A stretch of 61,559 nucleotides of DNA, from positions 1 through 61,559 of the forward strand of contig JAVBUH010000038.1 of assembly GCA_031555505.1 (NCBI GenBank). The letters run 5' to 3'. The notes beneath the pieces were generated by a model. The model worked only from the letters and a program-made list of their open reading frames with translations. It did not search any database and had not been told where the DNA came from. Within the stretch, counting starts at the first letter, position 1; each line of letters starts with the position of its first letter. This stretch comes from JAJDIA01 sp031555505. GTDB lineage: Bacteria > Bacteroidota > Bacteroidia > Bacteroidales > Tannerellaceae. A program made the translations under genes and the position numbers. Of this stretch, positions 1 through 9,159 are shown one piece after another.

Positions 1-27
1 CAAATTGGCATTTAGGGACAAAAGAAA

Positions 28-58
28 AACCTCAGAAAACTATTGATTTTCTGAGGTT
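28..58 (-). terminator. Intrinsic terminator after tRNA-Asp
   Basis: A perfect 12-bp inverted repeat (AACCTCAGAAAA at 28-39, TTTTCTGAGGTT at 47-58) encloses a 7-nt loop. Read on the minus strand it is followed by a T-rich run, and it lies just downstream of the tRNA gene, so it fits as that gene's terminator. Confidence 0.75.
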
Positions 59-80
59 TACTTGTAATTGCTTGACTACT

Positions 81-157
81 TGGCGGTATGGACGGGACTC
101 GAACCCGCGACCCCCTGCGTGACAGGCAGGTATTCTAACCAACTGAACTACCACACC
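81..157 (-). tRNA. tRNA-Asp (anticodon GTC)
   Basis: The minus strand folds into a 77-nt cloverleaf. The acceptor stem is GGTGTGG paired with CCATACC, followed by discriminator G and an encoded CCA (81-83). The D arm contains AGTTGGTTAGA, the T arm GCGGGTTCGAGTCCCGT, and the anticodon loop reads CTGTCAC with anticodon GTC. The encoded CCA end and all invariant positions I checked look intact. Confidence 0.97.
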
Positions 158-196
158 ATATTGTTTGTTTTGTTGCTATCTCTCTTGATTGCGGTG

Positions 197-227
197 CAAA
201 GGTAACTATTATTTTTTACCATGCAAG
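197..227 (-). promoter_or_regulatory. Bacteroidetes-type promoter of tRNA-Asp
   Basis: On the minus strand CTTG (224-227) and TACCTTTG (197-204) are separated by 19 nt. This matches the -33 TTG / -7 TAnnTTTG promoter of Bacteroidetes. The predicted start is about 30 nt before the mature tRNA. Confidence 0.7.
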
Positions 228-335
228 AGCTGTGTGCGGAAAAATTTCAAGTTTTTTTGTGAGGAGGGGTGTGCTTTTAGGGGCGAATGGTGTGGTTTTA
301 TGGAGAAGATATAGGTATGGTTTGTTGCTTTTTGT

Positions 336-343
336 TACTTTTG
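336..343 (+). promoter_or_regulatory. -7 element of the his operon
   Basis: TACTTTTG matches the TAnnTTTG -7 box of Bacteroidetes and lies 22 nt before the hisH ATG at 366. No convincing -33 box is at the expected distance. Confidence 0.5.
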
Positions 344-365
344 TGGCTCAATTGAGAGCAAAAGT

Positions 366-959
366 ATGATGGATGTAGCAATCATCAAATATAATGCAGG
401 AAATATCTACTCTGTTGATTACGCTTTGAAACGGCTGGGAATCACGTCGGTTGTTACTGCCGATCCTGATCGGATACGTAAGGCCGACAAAGTGATCTTC
501 CCTGGCGTAGGTGAGGCAAGTACTACAATGGAAAACCTGCGGGTAACCGGACTGGACAGGCTGATCGTTGATTTGACGCAACCAGTGCTCGGCATTTGCC
601 TGGGTATGCAGTTGATGTGCCGGTATTCGGAAGAAGGGGAGGTGGACTGCCTTGGTATATTTGATACCGAAGTGAAGCGCTTTATTCCTCAACGGCATGA
701 AGATAAAGTCCCCCACATGGGTTGGAATACGCTTTCGGATGTCAAAGGTCCGCTTTTTACACCGGCATTGGAGGACGATTTTGTTTATTTTGTCCACAGT
801 TTCTATGTCCCACTGAACAAGCATACGATTGCTGTGTCCGACTATATCCTGCCGTTCAGCGCCTCCCTGCATAAAGATAATTTCTTCGCCACCCAATTCC
901 ATCCCGAAAAGAGCGGGTCGGTGGGTGAAATGATACTCAAACAATTCCTAATGCTTTAA
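366..959 (+). CDS. hisH: Imidazole glycerol phosphate synthase glutaminase subunit HisH
   Basis: Class I glutamine amidotransferase that supplies ammonia to HisF in the fifth step of histidine synthesis. The 197-aa protein has the family length. The nucleophile motif GICLG places Cys78, and FHPEKSG near the C terminus supplies His179 and Glu181 of the triad. ATG at 366 is directly followed by a second ATG (369), and either could start the protein. It heads a tight run hisH-hisA-hisF-hisIE with gaps of 6, 18 and 13 nt, so translation is probably coupled. The remaining his genes (hisG, hisD, hisC, hisB) are not in this window. Confidence 0.97.
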   Translation: MMDVAIIKYNAGNIYSVDYALKRLGITSVVTADPDRIRKADKVIFPGVGEASTTMENLRVTGLDRLIVDLTQPVLGICLGMQLMCRYSEEGEVDCLGIFDTEVKRFIPQRHEDKVPHMGWNTLSDVKGPLFTPALEDDFVYFVHSFYVPLNKHTIAVSDYILPFSASLHKDNFFATQFHPEKSGSVGEMILKQFLML

Positions 960-965
960 CGGCTT

Positions 966-1685
966 ATGATCGAACTTATTCCCGCTATCGATATTATTGA
1001 AGGTAAATGCGTACGCCTCACACAAGGCGACTTCGATACAAAAAAAGTGTATAACGAAGACCCGCTTGAAGTTGCTAAGCAGTTTGAAGATGCCGGCATC
1101 CGCCGTTTGCACGTGGTGGATCTCGATGGTGCACGGCAAGGGCGGATCATTAATTATAAGGTGTTGGAAAAGCTGGCCAACCGGACTTCTCTCGTAATCG
1201 ACTTCGGTGGTGGATTGAAACACGAACGCGATCTTGAAACGGCATTCGACTGTGGCGCCCGGATGGTCACCGGTGGCAGTATCGCCGTAAAGAATCCCGG
1301 CGTATTCACTTCGTGGATCGAACGTTTTGGCAGCGACCGGATCATTCTTGGAGCCGATGCCAAAGACGGGAAGATTGCTGTCAGCGGTTGGGAAGAGACC
1401 ACATCGCTTGCACTGATTCCTTTCGTCAATGATTATCATGCCAAAGGTATCACCAAAGTAATCTGTACCGATATCGGACGCGACGGGATGCTGCAAGGTC
1501 CCGCCGTCGGATTGTATAAAGACCTGATTGCTGCAGTCCCCGTTTATCTCATTGCCAGTGGTGGTGTCAGTTCGGTAGACGATATCGAACAACTGGCAGC
1601 AGCGGGGATACCTGCCGTGATTTTCGGTAAAGCAATCTATGAAGGCCGGATCAGGTTAAAAGACTTGCACCGTTGGATGGAATAA
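966..1685 (+). CDS. hisA: ProFAR isomerase HisA
   Basis: Catalyses the Amadori-type isomerisation of ProFAR to PRFAR in histidine synthesis. The 239-aa protein is a phosphate-binding TIM barrel. Asp9 in PAIDI and Asp131 in GADAKDG are the expected general acid/base pair, and DFGGG and ASGGVSS carry the phosphate-binding loops. It starts 6 nt after the hisH stop and precedes hisF, the usual order. It has the half-barrel repeat typical of HisA and HisF, but the catalytic context around Asp131 favours HisA over HisF. Confidence 0.97.
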   Translation: MIELIPAIDIIEGKCVRLTQGDFDTKKVYNEDPLEVAKQFEDAGIRRLHVVDLDGARQGRIINYKVLEKLANRTSLVIDFGGGLKHERDLETAFDCGARMVTGGSIAVKNPGVFTSWIERFGSDRIILGADAKDGKIAVSGWEETTSLALIPFVNDYHAKGITKVICTDIGRDGMLQGPAVGLYKDLIAAVPVYLIASGGVSSVDDIEQLAAAGIPAVIFGKAIYEGRIRLKDLHRWME

Positions 1686-1703
1686 CAAACAAAACTACAA
1701 GAT

Positions 1704-2459
1704 ATGTTAGCAAAACGAATCATACCCTGTCTCGATATCAAAGACGGAAAAACAGTCAAAGGTATCAACTTCGTGAACTTCCGCGATGCCGGAGATCCTG
1801 TCGAACTGGGTGCACGGTATAGCGCCGAAGGTGCCGACGAACTGGTCTATCTCGATATTACCGCTTCCCATGAGGGCCGGAAAACGTTTACTGAACTGGT
1901 GAAGCAAGTTGCCGCCAACATCAGCATCCCCTTTACCGTAGGTGGAGGAATCAATGAACTGGCCGATGTAGACCGCCTGCTTAATGCCGGGGCCGACAAA
2001 GTTTCCATCAACTCCTCAGCCATCCGTACGCCCGGCCTGATCGACCAGATTGCCCGTAACTTCGGCAGCCAGGTTTGCGTCGTTGCCATTGATGCCAACC
2101 TCGAAGACGGTATCTGGCGTTGCTACCTCAATGGCGGACGCATACCGACAGACAAGATCCTCTTCGACTGGGCAGCCGAAGCAGAAAGCCGTGGAGCCGG
2201 AGAGATCCTTTTTACCAGTATGACGCACGACGGTGTGAAAGAAGGGTATCCCAATGATGCCCTCGCCACCCTGGCCGATTCACTCCATATCCCTGTCATA
2301 GCCTCCGGAGGTGCCGGGAAAATAGAGCACTTCCGGGATACGTTTGTAGACGGAAAAGCCGATGCTGCTCTGGCAGCCAGCGTTTTTCACTTCGGAGAAA
2401 TAAGAATCAACGAATTAAAACAGTATCTTCGTGCCGAAGGTATCAGTGTACGATTATAA
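1704..2459 (+). CDS. hisF: Imidazole glycerol phosphate synthase cyclase subunit HisF
   Basis: Cyclase partner of HisH that converts PRFAR plus ammonia to imidazole glycerol phosphate and AICAR. The protein is 251 aa. The N terminus LAKRIIPCLDI contains catalytic Asp11, and VVAIDANLEDG contains catalytic Asp130. The loops FTVGGGI and ASGGAGK bind the two phosphates. Encoded directly after hisA and in the same transcript as hisH, so both synthase subunits come from one mRNA. Confidence 0.97.
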   Translation: MLAKRIIPCLDIKDGKTVKGINFVNFRDAGDPVELGARYSAEGADELVYLDITASHEGRKTFTELVKQVAANISIPFTVGGGINELADVDRLLNAGADKVSINSSAIRTPGLIDQIARNFGSQVCVVAIDANLEDGIWRCYLNGGRIPTDKILFDWAAEAESRGAGEILFTSMTHDGVKEGYPNDALATLADSLHIPVIASGGAGKIEHFRDTFVDGKADAALAASVFHFGEIRINELKQYLRAEGISVRL

Positions 2460-2472
2460 CACCTGAAAAGTA

Positions 2473-3069
2473 ATGAAACTCGATTTTGAAAAGATGGGTG
2501 GGCTGATCCCCGCTATTGTACAGGACAGCCATACCAACAAAGTCTTAATGCTCGGCTATATGAATGCCGAAGCGCTTGAAGAAACGCGTAAAACAGGCAA
2601 GGTTACCTTTTTCAGCCGTTCCAAGGGACGTCTGTGGATGAAAGGGGAGACAAGTGGCCACTTTCTGCATGTAGTACAGATCTCAGTAGACTGTGATAAC
2701 GATACCTTGCTTATCAAAGCTGTGCCACATGGCCCTGTTTGCCATACCGGAGACGATACCTGTTTCGGGGAGAAGAATACCGAAGACGTGATGTTCCTCA
2801 AGCAATTGCAAGACTTCATTGTACGACGCCGTCAGGAAATGCCCGAGGGATCCTATACCACTTCCCTTTTTACCAAAGGCGTTAACCGCATGGCTCAGAA
2901 AGTGGGTGAAGAAGCTGTGGAAACAGTGATCGAAGCTACTAACGGTACTGAAGATGGCTTTATCTATGAAGCCTCTGATATGATTTATCACCTCATCGTG
3001 CTGCTTACCAGCAAAGGCCTCCGCATCGAAGACCTTGCCCGCGAACTCAAGAAACGACATAAAGAATAA
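2473..3069 (+). CDS. hisI: Bifunctional phosphoribosyl-AMP cyclohydrolase / phosphoribosyl-ATP pyrophosphatase HisIE
   Basis: Two-domain enzyme for the second and third steps of histidine synthesis. Residues 1 to about 100 form the cyclohydrolase, with metal ligands in DCDNDTLL (Asp73, Asp75, Asp77) and zinc cysteines in VCHTGDDTCFG (Cys90, Cys97). Residues about 105-198 form the pyrophosphatase helix bundle, marked by VGEEAVETVIEA. The length of 198 aa is usual for the fused form. It is the last his gene of the run, 13 nt after hisF and 7 nt before the ABC ATPase gene. Confidence 0.96.
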   Translation: MKLDFEKMGGLIPAIVQDSHTNKVLMLGYMNAEALEETRKTGKVTFFSRSKGRLWMKGETSGHFLHVVQISVDCDNDTLLIKAVPHGPVCHTGDDTCFGEKNTEDVMFLKQLQDFIVRRRQEMPEGSYTTSLFTKGVNRMAQKVGEEAVETVIEATNGTEDGFIYEASDMIYHLIVLLTSKGLRIEDLARELKKRHKE

Positions 3070-3076
3070 GTGAACT

Positions 3077-3754
3077 ATGGAAGGAACACTGCTTAAACTG
3101 GAAAATGTAGATATTTGCAGGAATGAGAATCTTATCTTGCAACATGCCTGTCTTACCCTGCGGAATGGCGAGTTTGTATATCTGATCGGAAAAGTAGGCT
3201 CCGGTAAGAGCAGTCTTCTGAAAACCCTTTATTGTGAAATTCCGATCGGCCGGGGCGAAGAGGCCGTGTTGCTCGATTATGACCTGCTCAAGATCAAACG
3301 TAAAGACATTCCTTATCTGCGCCGTAAACTGGGAATTGTATTCCAGGATTTTCAGTTACTCACCGATCGTACGGTGAATAAGAACCTGGAATTTGTATTG
3401 AAGGCAACGGGTTGGAAAAAGAAGAGCGAGATGGACGAGCGGATCGGGGATGTGCTGCTCCAGGTGGGCATGCAAAATAAAGGGTATAAGATGCCTCACG
3501 AATTGTCGGGAGGTGAACAACAGCGTATTGTGATCGCCCGTGCCTTGTTGAATGAACCGGCGTTGATCCTTGCTGATGAACCGACCGGTAACCTCGACCC
3601 GGAAACAAGCGGGCAAATCGTGCAACTTCTCCATGATATCTGTCGGAAAGGTACGGCAGTAATCATGACTACGCATAATTATACACTGGTCCGCAATTAT
3701 CCGGCGCGTATCGTGAAGTGTGAAAATGCCCGTTTGAGTGATATAAAAGAATAA
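3077..3754 (+). CDS. ftsE: FtsE-type ABC transporter ATP-binding protein
   Basis: A 225-aa stand-alone ABC ATPase. It has the Walker A GKVGSGKSSLL (from residue 38), the signature LSGGEQQRIVIARALL, Walker B LILADEPTG with the catalytic Glu, and the H-loop TTHNY. Family placement is FtsE/LolD-like. FtsE works with the membrane protein FtsX to activate septal peptidoglycan hydrolases. No ftsX lies next to it, so the partner must be encoded elsewhere. It follows hisIE by 7 nt and so is probably read from the his promoter. LolD or another MacB-type ATPase remains possible. Confidence 0.8.
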   Translation: MEGTLLKLENVDICRNENLILQHACLTLRNGEFVYLIGKVGSGKSSLLKTLYCEIPIGRGEEAVLLDYDLLKIKRKDIPYLRRKLGIVFQDFQLLTDRTVNKNLEFVLKATGWKKKSEMDERIGDVLLQVGMQNKGYKMPHELSGGEQQRIVIARALLNEPALILADEPTGNLDPETSGQIVQLLHDICRKGTAVIMTTHNYTLVRNYPARIVKCENARLSDIKE

Positions 3755-3762
3755 TTTTTTCG

Positions 3763-3770
3763 TAACTTTG
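3763..3770 (+). promoter_or_regulatory. -7 element of lysC
   Basis: TAACTTTG matches the Bacteroidetes -7 box. It lies between ftsE and lysC and would give a leader of about 75 nt before the lysC ATG at 3852. A TTTG at 3733-3736 is too far away to be a standard -33 box. Confidence 0.5.
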
Positions 3771-3851
3771 CGCCCTAAATAAGGCAAACATTGTGTTGTT
3801 TTGTCTGGAATTCGTGACGAAAAGGAACAATTTAATACAGAAAAGAAGCAA

Positions 3852-5165
3852 ATGAAAGTTTTAAAGTTTGGCGGTACCTCCGTAGGATCGGCGGCAAGAA
3901 TGAAAGATGTGGCAAAACTGATTGTGGGTGAGCGCAATCTGGTAGTATTATCGGCCATGTCGGGTACGACCAACTCGCTGGTGGAAATATCCGATTATCT
4001 CTACAAGAAAAATCCGGATGGCGCCAATGAGATTATCAATAAACTCTGCCTGAAATATTATGGGCATGTGGAAGAACTTTACAGCACCAACGAATATAAA
4101 CAGAAAGCCAAAGAAGTGATCAATGGCATCTTCGACTATATACGTACCTTTTCAAAAGACCTGTTTACGCTGTTTGAAGAAAAGATCGTCTTGGCGCAAG
4201 GCGAACTGATCTCTACCAATATGATGAATCTCTATCTGCAGGAATGCGGTGTTAAATCTGTTTTGCTTCCGGCATTAGACTATATGCGTACGGATAAGAA
4301 CGCAGAGCCTGATCCTGTATATATCAAAGAGAAACTGGCCAAACTGATGGAGCAGCACCAGGATGCCGAGCTCTTCCTTACCCAGGGGTATATCTGCCGT
4401 AATGCTTACGGCGAGGTAGACAACCTGCAACGTGGTGGTAGCGACTATACCGCTTCACTGGTAGGTGCCGCCCTTCATGCTGAAGAAATTCAGATATGGA
4501 CTGATATCGATGGTATGCACAACAACGATCCGCGTATCGTAGACAAAACAGCTCCCGTTCGCAGCCTCCATTTCGAAGAAGCTGCCGAGTTGGCCTATTT
4601 TGGTGCCAAGATCCTGCACCCCACGTGTATTTTGCCGGCTAAACTGAATAATATTCCGGTTCGCCTGCTCAATACCATGGAGCCCGAAGCCAAAGGCACA
4701 CTGATCTCCAATCATCTGGAGAAAGGGCTGATCGAAGCAGTAGCGGCTAAAGACAATATTACAGCGATCAAGGTCAAGAGCGGCCGTATGTTGCTGGCTA
4801 CCGGTTTCTTGCGTAAGGTGTTCGAAATTTTTGAAAACTACCAGACGCCGATCGATATGGTTACTACTTCCGAGGTTGGGGTTTCCGTTACGATCGACAA
4901 CCGCAAGCATCTGGAAGAAATAGTAGACGACTTGAAAAAGTTCGGTACCGTCACTGTTGATACCGACATGGTGATCATCTGTGTGGTGGGTGACCTTGAA
5001 TGGGAAAATATTGGTTTCGAAGCGAAGATTGTACAGGCGTTGAAAGATATCCCTGTCCGTATGATCTCCTATGGCGGTAGTAACTACAACGTTTCCCTGC
5101 TTGTCAAGGCATCAGACAAAACGCGTGCGCTCCAAGCCCTGAGTGATCATTTATTTACTAACTAA
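3852..5165 (+). CDS. lysC: Aspartate kinase
   Basis: Phosphorylates aspartate, the entry step to lysine, threonine, methionine and diaminopimelate. The 437-aa monofunctional form starts at ATG 3852 with KVLKFGGTSVGS, the conserved kinase N terminus. An in-frame start at 3801 would add 17 residues that do not resemble the family, and would leave little room after the -7 box at 3763. The kinase domain covers about residues 1-280, and two ACT regulatory domains follow (about 295-437), so feedback inhibition is likely. lysA follows 59 nt downstream. Confidence 0.95.
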   Translation: MKVLKFGGTSVGSAARMKDVAKLIVGERNLVVLSAMSGTTNSLVEISDYLYKKNPDGANEIINKLCLKYYGHVEELYSTNEYKQKAKEVINGIFDYIRTFSKDLFTLFEEKIVLAQGELISTNMMNLYLQECGVKSVLLPALDYMRTDKNAEPDPVYIKEKLAKLMEQHQDAELFLTQGYICRNAYGEVDNLQRGGSDYTASLVGAALHAEEIQIWTDIDGMHNNDPRIVDKTAPVRSLHFEEAAELAYFGAKILHPTCILPAKLNNIPVRLLNTMEPEAKGTLISNHLEKGLIEAVAAKDNITAIKVKSGRMLLATGFLRKVFEIFENYQTPIDMVTTSEVGVSVTIDNRKHLEEIVDDLKKFGTVTVDTDMVIICVVGDLEWENIGFEAKIVQALKDIPVRMISYGGSNYNVSLLVKASDKTRALQALSDHLFTN

Positions 5166-5176
5166 AATATAAGATG

Positions 5177-5196
5177 AAGGGCTGATAACAGCCCTT
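5177..5196 (+). terminator. Hairpin between lysC and lysA
   Basis: AAGGGCTG (5177-5184) and CAGCCCTT (5189-5196) form a perfect 8-bp stem with an ATAA loop. A T-rich stretch follows. It could end lysC transcripts partly or modulate lysA expression; no strong T run is present. Confidence 0.45.
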
Positions 5197-5224
5197 TCAT
5201 TTTATTTCCATATCAAACAGACAC

Positions 5225-6382
5225 ATGATTAAAGGAATATTTCCCACAGATAAAATCAAGGCATTGCAAACTCCTTTTTATTATTATGATATCGCCCTGT
5301 TGCGCAAGACGTTGGAGGTTGTAAAAGCTGAATCCGGACGGTATGGCTATCATGTCCACTATGCCGTCAAGGCCAATGCCAATCCCCGCCTGCTATCTAT
5401 CATCAATGAATATGGCTTGGGCGCCGATTGCGTAAGTGGCGGCGAGATCCGTGCTGCACTTGCTGCCGGCTTCCCATCGGAGAAGGTGGTATTTGCCGGT
5501 GTAGGGAAAGCGGATTGGGAAATAGACCTCGGTCTTGATCATGATATTTTCAGTTTCAATGTTGAATCGGCAGCCGAACTGGAAGTGTTGAATGAACGGG
5601 CTGCTGCCAAAAACAAGGTGGCGTCCATTGCTTTCCGTGTTAATCCCGAAGTGGATGCACATACGCATGCCAAGATAACTACTGGCATGAAGGAGAACAA
5701 ATTCGGTATCAACATGAGTATGTTGGGGCCTGTATTGCAGTTGGCCAAGACGTTGAAGCACGTGCGGGTGATCGGTGTGCATTATCACATTGGTTCACAG
5801 ATCACCGATATGTCTGCTTTCCGCAACCTGGCTATCCGTATGGAAGAAATACAGGATATACTCGATGCCAATGATGTGCAGGTAGAGCATCTCAACTTCG
5901 GTGGTGGGCTGGGCATAGACTATTATCACCCCAACCACCTGGCTATTCCGGCATTCGACAACTATTTTGCTGTTTTCAACCAACTGCTTCGTCCCCGTCC
6001 CGGGCAGCAGGTACATTTTGAACCCGGCCGTTCGGTGGTGGCGCAATGTGGCAGCCTGATCTCACAGGTACTTTATGTGAAAGAAGGGGAAACGAAGAAA
6101 TTTGCAGTGCTTGATGCCGGTTTTACTGAATTGATCCGTCCGGCGATGTATGATGCGTATCACCGGATCGAGAATATATCCAGTGAAGAGGGGGTAGAGT
6201 TGTACGACGTAGTAGGTCCCATCTGTGAATCGTCGGATGTCTTCGGTAAGGATGTGGAACTGAATAAAGTGCATCGCGGCGACCTGCTTGCTCTTCGTTC
6301 AGCCGGAGCGTATGGCGAAGTAATGGCTTCGCAATACAACTGCCGCACTTTGCCGAAAGCTTATTATTCGGACGAACTCTAA
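5225..6382 (+). CDS. lysA: Diaminopimelate decarboxylase
   Basis: PLP enzyme of the alanine-racemase fold III that decarboxylates meso-diaminopimelate to lysine. The 385-aa protein has the PLP lysine in HYAVKANANP (Lys49), the glycine-rich phosphate loop LNFGGGLG, the substrate motif HYHIGSQ, and CESSDVF near the C terminus, which carries the active-site Cys contributed across the dimer. It lies directly after lysC, which makes the first and the last lysine-branch steps neighbours. Confidence 0.96.
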   Translation: MIKGIFPTDKIKALQTPFYYYDIALLRKTLEVVKAESGRYGYHVHYAVKANANPRLLSIINEYGLGADCVSGGEIRAALAAGFPSEKVVFAGVGKADWEIDLGLDHDIFSFNVESAAELEVLNERAAAKNKVASIAFRVNPEVDAHTHAKITTGMKENKFGINMSMLGPVLQLAKTLKHVRVIGVHYHIGSQITDMSAFRNLAIRMEEIQDILDANDVQVEHLNFGGGLGIDYYHPNHLAIPAFDNYFAVFNQLLRPRPGQQVHFEPGRSVVAQCGSLISQVLYVKEGETKKFAVLDAGFTELIRPAMYDAYHRIENISSEEGVELYDVVGPICESSDVFGKDVELNKVHRGDLLALRSAGAYGEVMASQYNCRTLPKAYYSDEL

Positions 6383-6409
6383 GATAGTAACTACGTTGTT
6401 TGTTTTGTG

Positions 6410-7576
6410 ATGGACCAATTATTTATTTTTACTCCTGTTGAGTTGATACTGGCCGGAATTACTTTCGGATGCTTTGTGATCCAGCTTTTGTATTGGCTTG
6501 TCTCATACGCTCGTCCGCTTAAGAAAGCACGCCGGTTGCAGCCAACCGGCTCTTCCACTCAACCACCTGTCTCTGTTATCGTTTATGCCAAAAATGAATC
6601 CGAGAATCTGTTGGCTTACCTGCCATTCTTACTCACACAGGAATATCCGGATTATGAGGTGATTGTGGTTAATGACGGATCTACGGACGAGAGTGATGAT
6701 GTGCTCAAACGTTTTGAGCAGGAATATAAACACTTGTATCATACGTATATCCCCGAAGGGGCGAAGTATGTGAGCCGGAAGAAACTGGCACTTACTGTCG
6801 GAATTAAAGCTGCCAAGCATGATGTCCTGCTTTTTACGGAAGCTAATTGCCGGCCGTTGAGTAACTATTGGATTGCATCCATGGTATGCCGGTATACGGA
6901 TCAAACACAATTAGTACTTGGCTATTGTGCGTATAGTTGTCACTGTAACCTGATGCACCGTTTTATCGCTTATGACAATCTGATATCTGGTTTGCAGTAC
7001 CTGTCTTCAACGCTTGCCGGGCGACCTTTTACGGGTAACGGGCGTAATTTGTCTTATCGTAAATCTTTTTTTTTCCGGCATAATGGTTTTTCCCGTTCGT
7101 TGAGCTTGCATGCTGGTGACGATGATTTATTTGTCAATGATTATGCGGATAAGCGTAATACGGAAGTGTCCTATTTCCCGGACAGTATCACCGAAATGGC
7201 GCCTATCGAATATTTCAAGGTATGGAAGGAAATGCTTGTCTCACGCGCTGCTACCCAGTCTCACTATAAAGGCGGGCGACTCACATTCTATCGTTTTGAA
7301 GATTTTTCTTTCTTCCTTTTCTTTGTCGCTGTGATTGCCTCCATAGGCATTGGTTTGGTGGGTAACTGGTTGCTGGCCGCCGGAGCGGCGTTGCTCTATA
7401 CGCTGCGTTTCCTGGCGAAGGCTGTTGTACTGCATAAATCGGCAAAGGTATTGTGCCAACCCCTTTCTATCGGCGGAGTGCTCTTGTTTGAATGCTGGCG
7501 TCCACTTTTCAATCAATATGTGCGTGTGTACCGGCTCTTCCGGGGTAAGAACGACTATACCTTCCATTTAGGGTAA
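6410..7576 (+). CDS. Membrane glycosyltransferase, family 2
   Basis: A 388-aa GT-A type glycosyltransferase. A hydrophobic segment (about 12-32) precedes the catalytic domain, which opens with VSVIVYAKNESENL and contains the nucleotide-sugar motif VVNDGSTDESDD. Two further membrane helices lie near the C terminus (about 300-345). ATG at 6410 is preferred over the GTG at 6407. The layout resembles enzymes that add sugars at the inner face of the membrane or extrude a glycan. The acceptor cannot be read from the sequence, and no polysaccharide cluster surrounds it. Confidence 0.85.
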   Translation: MDQLFIFTPVELILAGITFGCFVIQLLYWLVSYARPLKKARRLQPTGSSTQPPVSVIVYAKNESENLLAYLPFLLTQEYPDYEVIVVNDGSTDESDDVLKRFEQEYKHLYHTYIPEGAKYVSRKKLALTVGIKAAKHDVLLFTEANCRPLSNYWIASMVCRYTDQTQLVLGYCAYSCHCNLMHRFIAYDNLISGLQYLSSTLAGRPFTGNGRNLSYRKSFFFRHNGFSRSLSLHAGDDDLFVNDYADKRNTEVSYFPDSITEMAPIEYFKVWKEMLVSRAATQSHYKGGRLTFYRFEDFSFFLFFVAVIASIGIGLVGNWLLAAGAALLYTLRFLAKAVVLHKSAKVLCQPLSIGGVLLFECWRPLFNQYVRVYRLFRGKNDYTFHLG

Positions 7577-7707
7577 TCTATTGGATTGTATGCATCATGG
7601 TAACATTGCATAATAGAGCGACAAGGTTTCCTTTTTATGCAAACTTTTTCTGCGGAATAGTCTTATTCTTGCGGCGGAAGACAAACTATAACTTCGTGCC
7701 ATTTGTT

Positions 7708-7715
7708 TATCTTTG
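7708..7715 (+). promoter_or_regulatory. -7 element of the AraC-family gene
   Basis: TATCTTTG fits TAnnTTTG. It decides the start of the next gene: the upstream in-frame TTG (7713) lies inside this box, so the ATG at 7734 is the plausible start with a leader of about a dozen nucleotides. Confidence 0.5.
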
Positions 7716-7733
7716 CAGTCAATTATCGATAGT

Positions 7734-8837
7734 ATGGTAGTGAGTGTGGTTTGGTTGATAGTGGAAACTTTACTGGATTTGTGTGCAGTTGCTTTGGGGG
7801 TTGTCATTATATGGCGGGCACATGATAACCGCATGCAACTGGCCTGGGGGCTTCTGTGTATACTTTTATGCGGGGTCTTTTTGGCAGACAATATTAGGTG
7901 GCTGGCAATGTACTATACGTCTTCTGTCGGGATGGTTCATCAGAACGATTTATTGCTTATTCCGCGGATGATCAAATGGGTGGGACTGGCTTTTGCCACG
8001 TCGTTGTTCCCGTTATCGTCATTGCGCCCCGGATATCTTACGAGTATGCGTTTGCTGGTATTATCCATACCCCTTGGGGTTGTAATACTGGTGGCGCTTT
8101 GCTATCAATGGTTCAATGGATTTGTTACCCCCTTGCATACCTTACAGGATGTGATTGTACACTTTCATCTATTGGATGTGCAATTGCGGGTGGCTATCTT
8201 TGCTGCCACAGTTATTTTGCCGCCGGTCTATTTTCTGTCGTCGTTGAAAGGAAAGGGAGAGATTGTACGTCGTCGTGCTACACCCGTGATGAAGCTTTTT
8301 ATCTGCTCCATGTTCCTGATACTTGCCTACTATATAGCTTTCATGCTTTTTGCCAACAACTTTATATTCCATACGTATGGCATCGTAGTGGCTTTATTCA
8401 ACATTGCCTTTTCCTTCTTGTTTCTTCTGAATGAGAATCCGCTTTCCGTGCGTGAACTTCCCCAAGTAGCACCGATAGCTTGGAGTGTTTCACCAGTAGA
8501 TGCGCTTTATCAGCGAATGAATGTTTATTTGGAAACCGATCATCCTTATGCGAATCCCGACTATTCAATCGCAGATTTGGCTGGAGCATTGGGTGTCAAA
8601 TCTTATCTCTTGGCCGAGACCATTAGGTTGGCTGGCTTTTCTGGTTTTCGCGAGTATATCAACTACCTCCGTATCCTGCAATTCAAAACTTTGGCACACA
8701 CCCGATGCGGCCAGTCGGTAAAAGAGCTGATGTATCAAAGCGGTTTTACCTCCCGTTCCACCTTCTACCGTATTTTCTCCAGCCACGAAAACATGACCCC
8801 GCTTGAATATTTGGAACAACTCGTCCGTACCAAATGA
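7734..8837 (+). CDS. AraC-family regulator with membrane N-terminal domain
   Basis: A 367-aa protein in two parts. Residues 1 to about 240 are strongly hydrophobic, with about six to seven predicted membrane helices. The C-terminal 100 residues form a double helix-turn-helix of the AraC/XylS type (YSIADLAGALGVKSYL and VKELMYQSGFTSRSTFYRIF). This is the layout of a membrane-bound one-component regulator that senses a signal in the membrane or periplasm. Such AraC proteins are common in Bacteroidetes. No target is evident: the gene upstream is on the same strand, and downstream is a long gene-free region. The effector is unknown. Confidence 0.85.
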   Translation: MVVSVVWLIVETLLDLCAVALGVVIIWRAHDNRMQLAWGLLCILLCGVFLADNIRWLAMYYTSSVGMVHQNDLLLIPRMIKWVGLAFATSLFPLSSLRPGYLTSMRLLVLSIPLGVVILVALCYQWFNGFVTPLHTLQDVIVHFHLLDVQLRVAIFAATVILPPVYFLSSLKGKGEIVRRRATPVMKLFICSMFLILAYYIAFMLFANNFIFHTYGIVVALFNIAFSFLFLLNENPLSVRELPQVAPIAWSVSPVDALYQRMNVYLETDHPYANPDYSIADLAGALGVKSYLLAETIRLAGFSGFREYINYLRILQFKTLAHTRCGQSVKELMYQSGFTSRSTFYRIFSSHENMTPLEYLEQLVRTK

Positions 8838-9004
8838 TCGGTTAGAGTGGTCTGTTGGTCGCTGACAGGTGTGTCATATCGTATAAAAGTGTTTCATTTT
8901 ACGAATTGATAAAAATAATTTACGGATCGAGTAGTGTGCAATTGAAAAATTGTCTCACTTTTGTCGTGATATCATACGCATAATGATATATAAGGATCAG
9001 GTCT

Positions 9005-9159
9005 GACACAGCGTTCTGCATCGGCTGTGTCTCCTGTTCCTGAATATGGTAAGGCAACAATAGAACAATCAATAGAGGGTAAAACCCTCCAAAGCCGAAT
9101 GAAGGAGTTTACGTTATTCAAACAAGAAAGGGTTTCCATCAAGGGAATCCTTTCTTGTT
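9005..9159 (+). ncRNA. Candidate structured RNA, three successive hairpins
   Basis: Three stems follow one another: GACACAGC/GCTGTGTC (9005-9012, 9024-9031), GAGGGT/ACCCTC with an AAA loop (9075-9089), and a 17-bp stem with two wobble pairs (9121-9137, 9143-9159). The last is followed by TTTATC and could serve as a terminator. No family was recognised. It could instead be the 3' untranslated region of the AraC-family gene, which ends 168 nt upstream of the first stem. Confidence 0.35.
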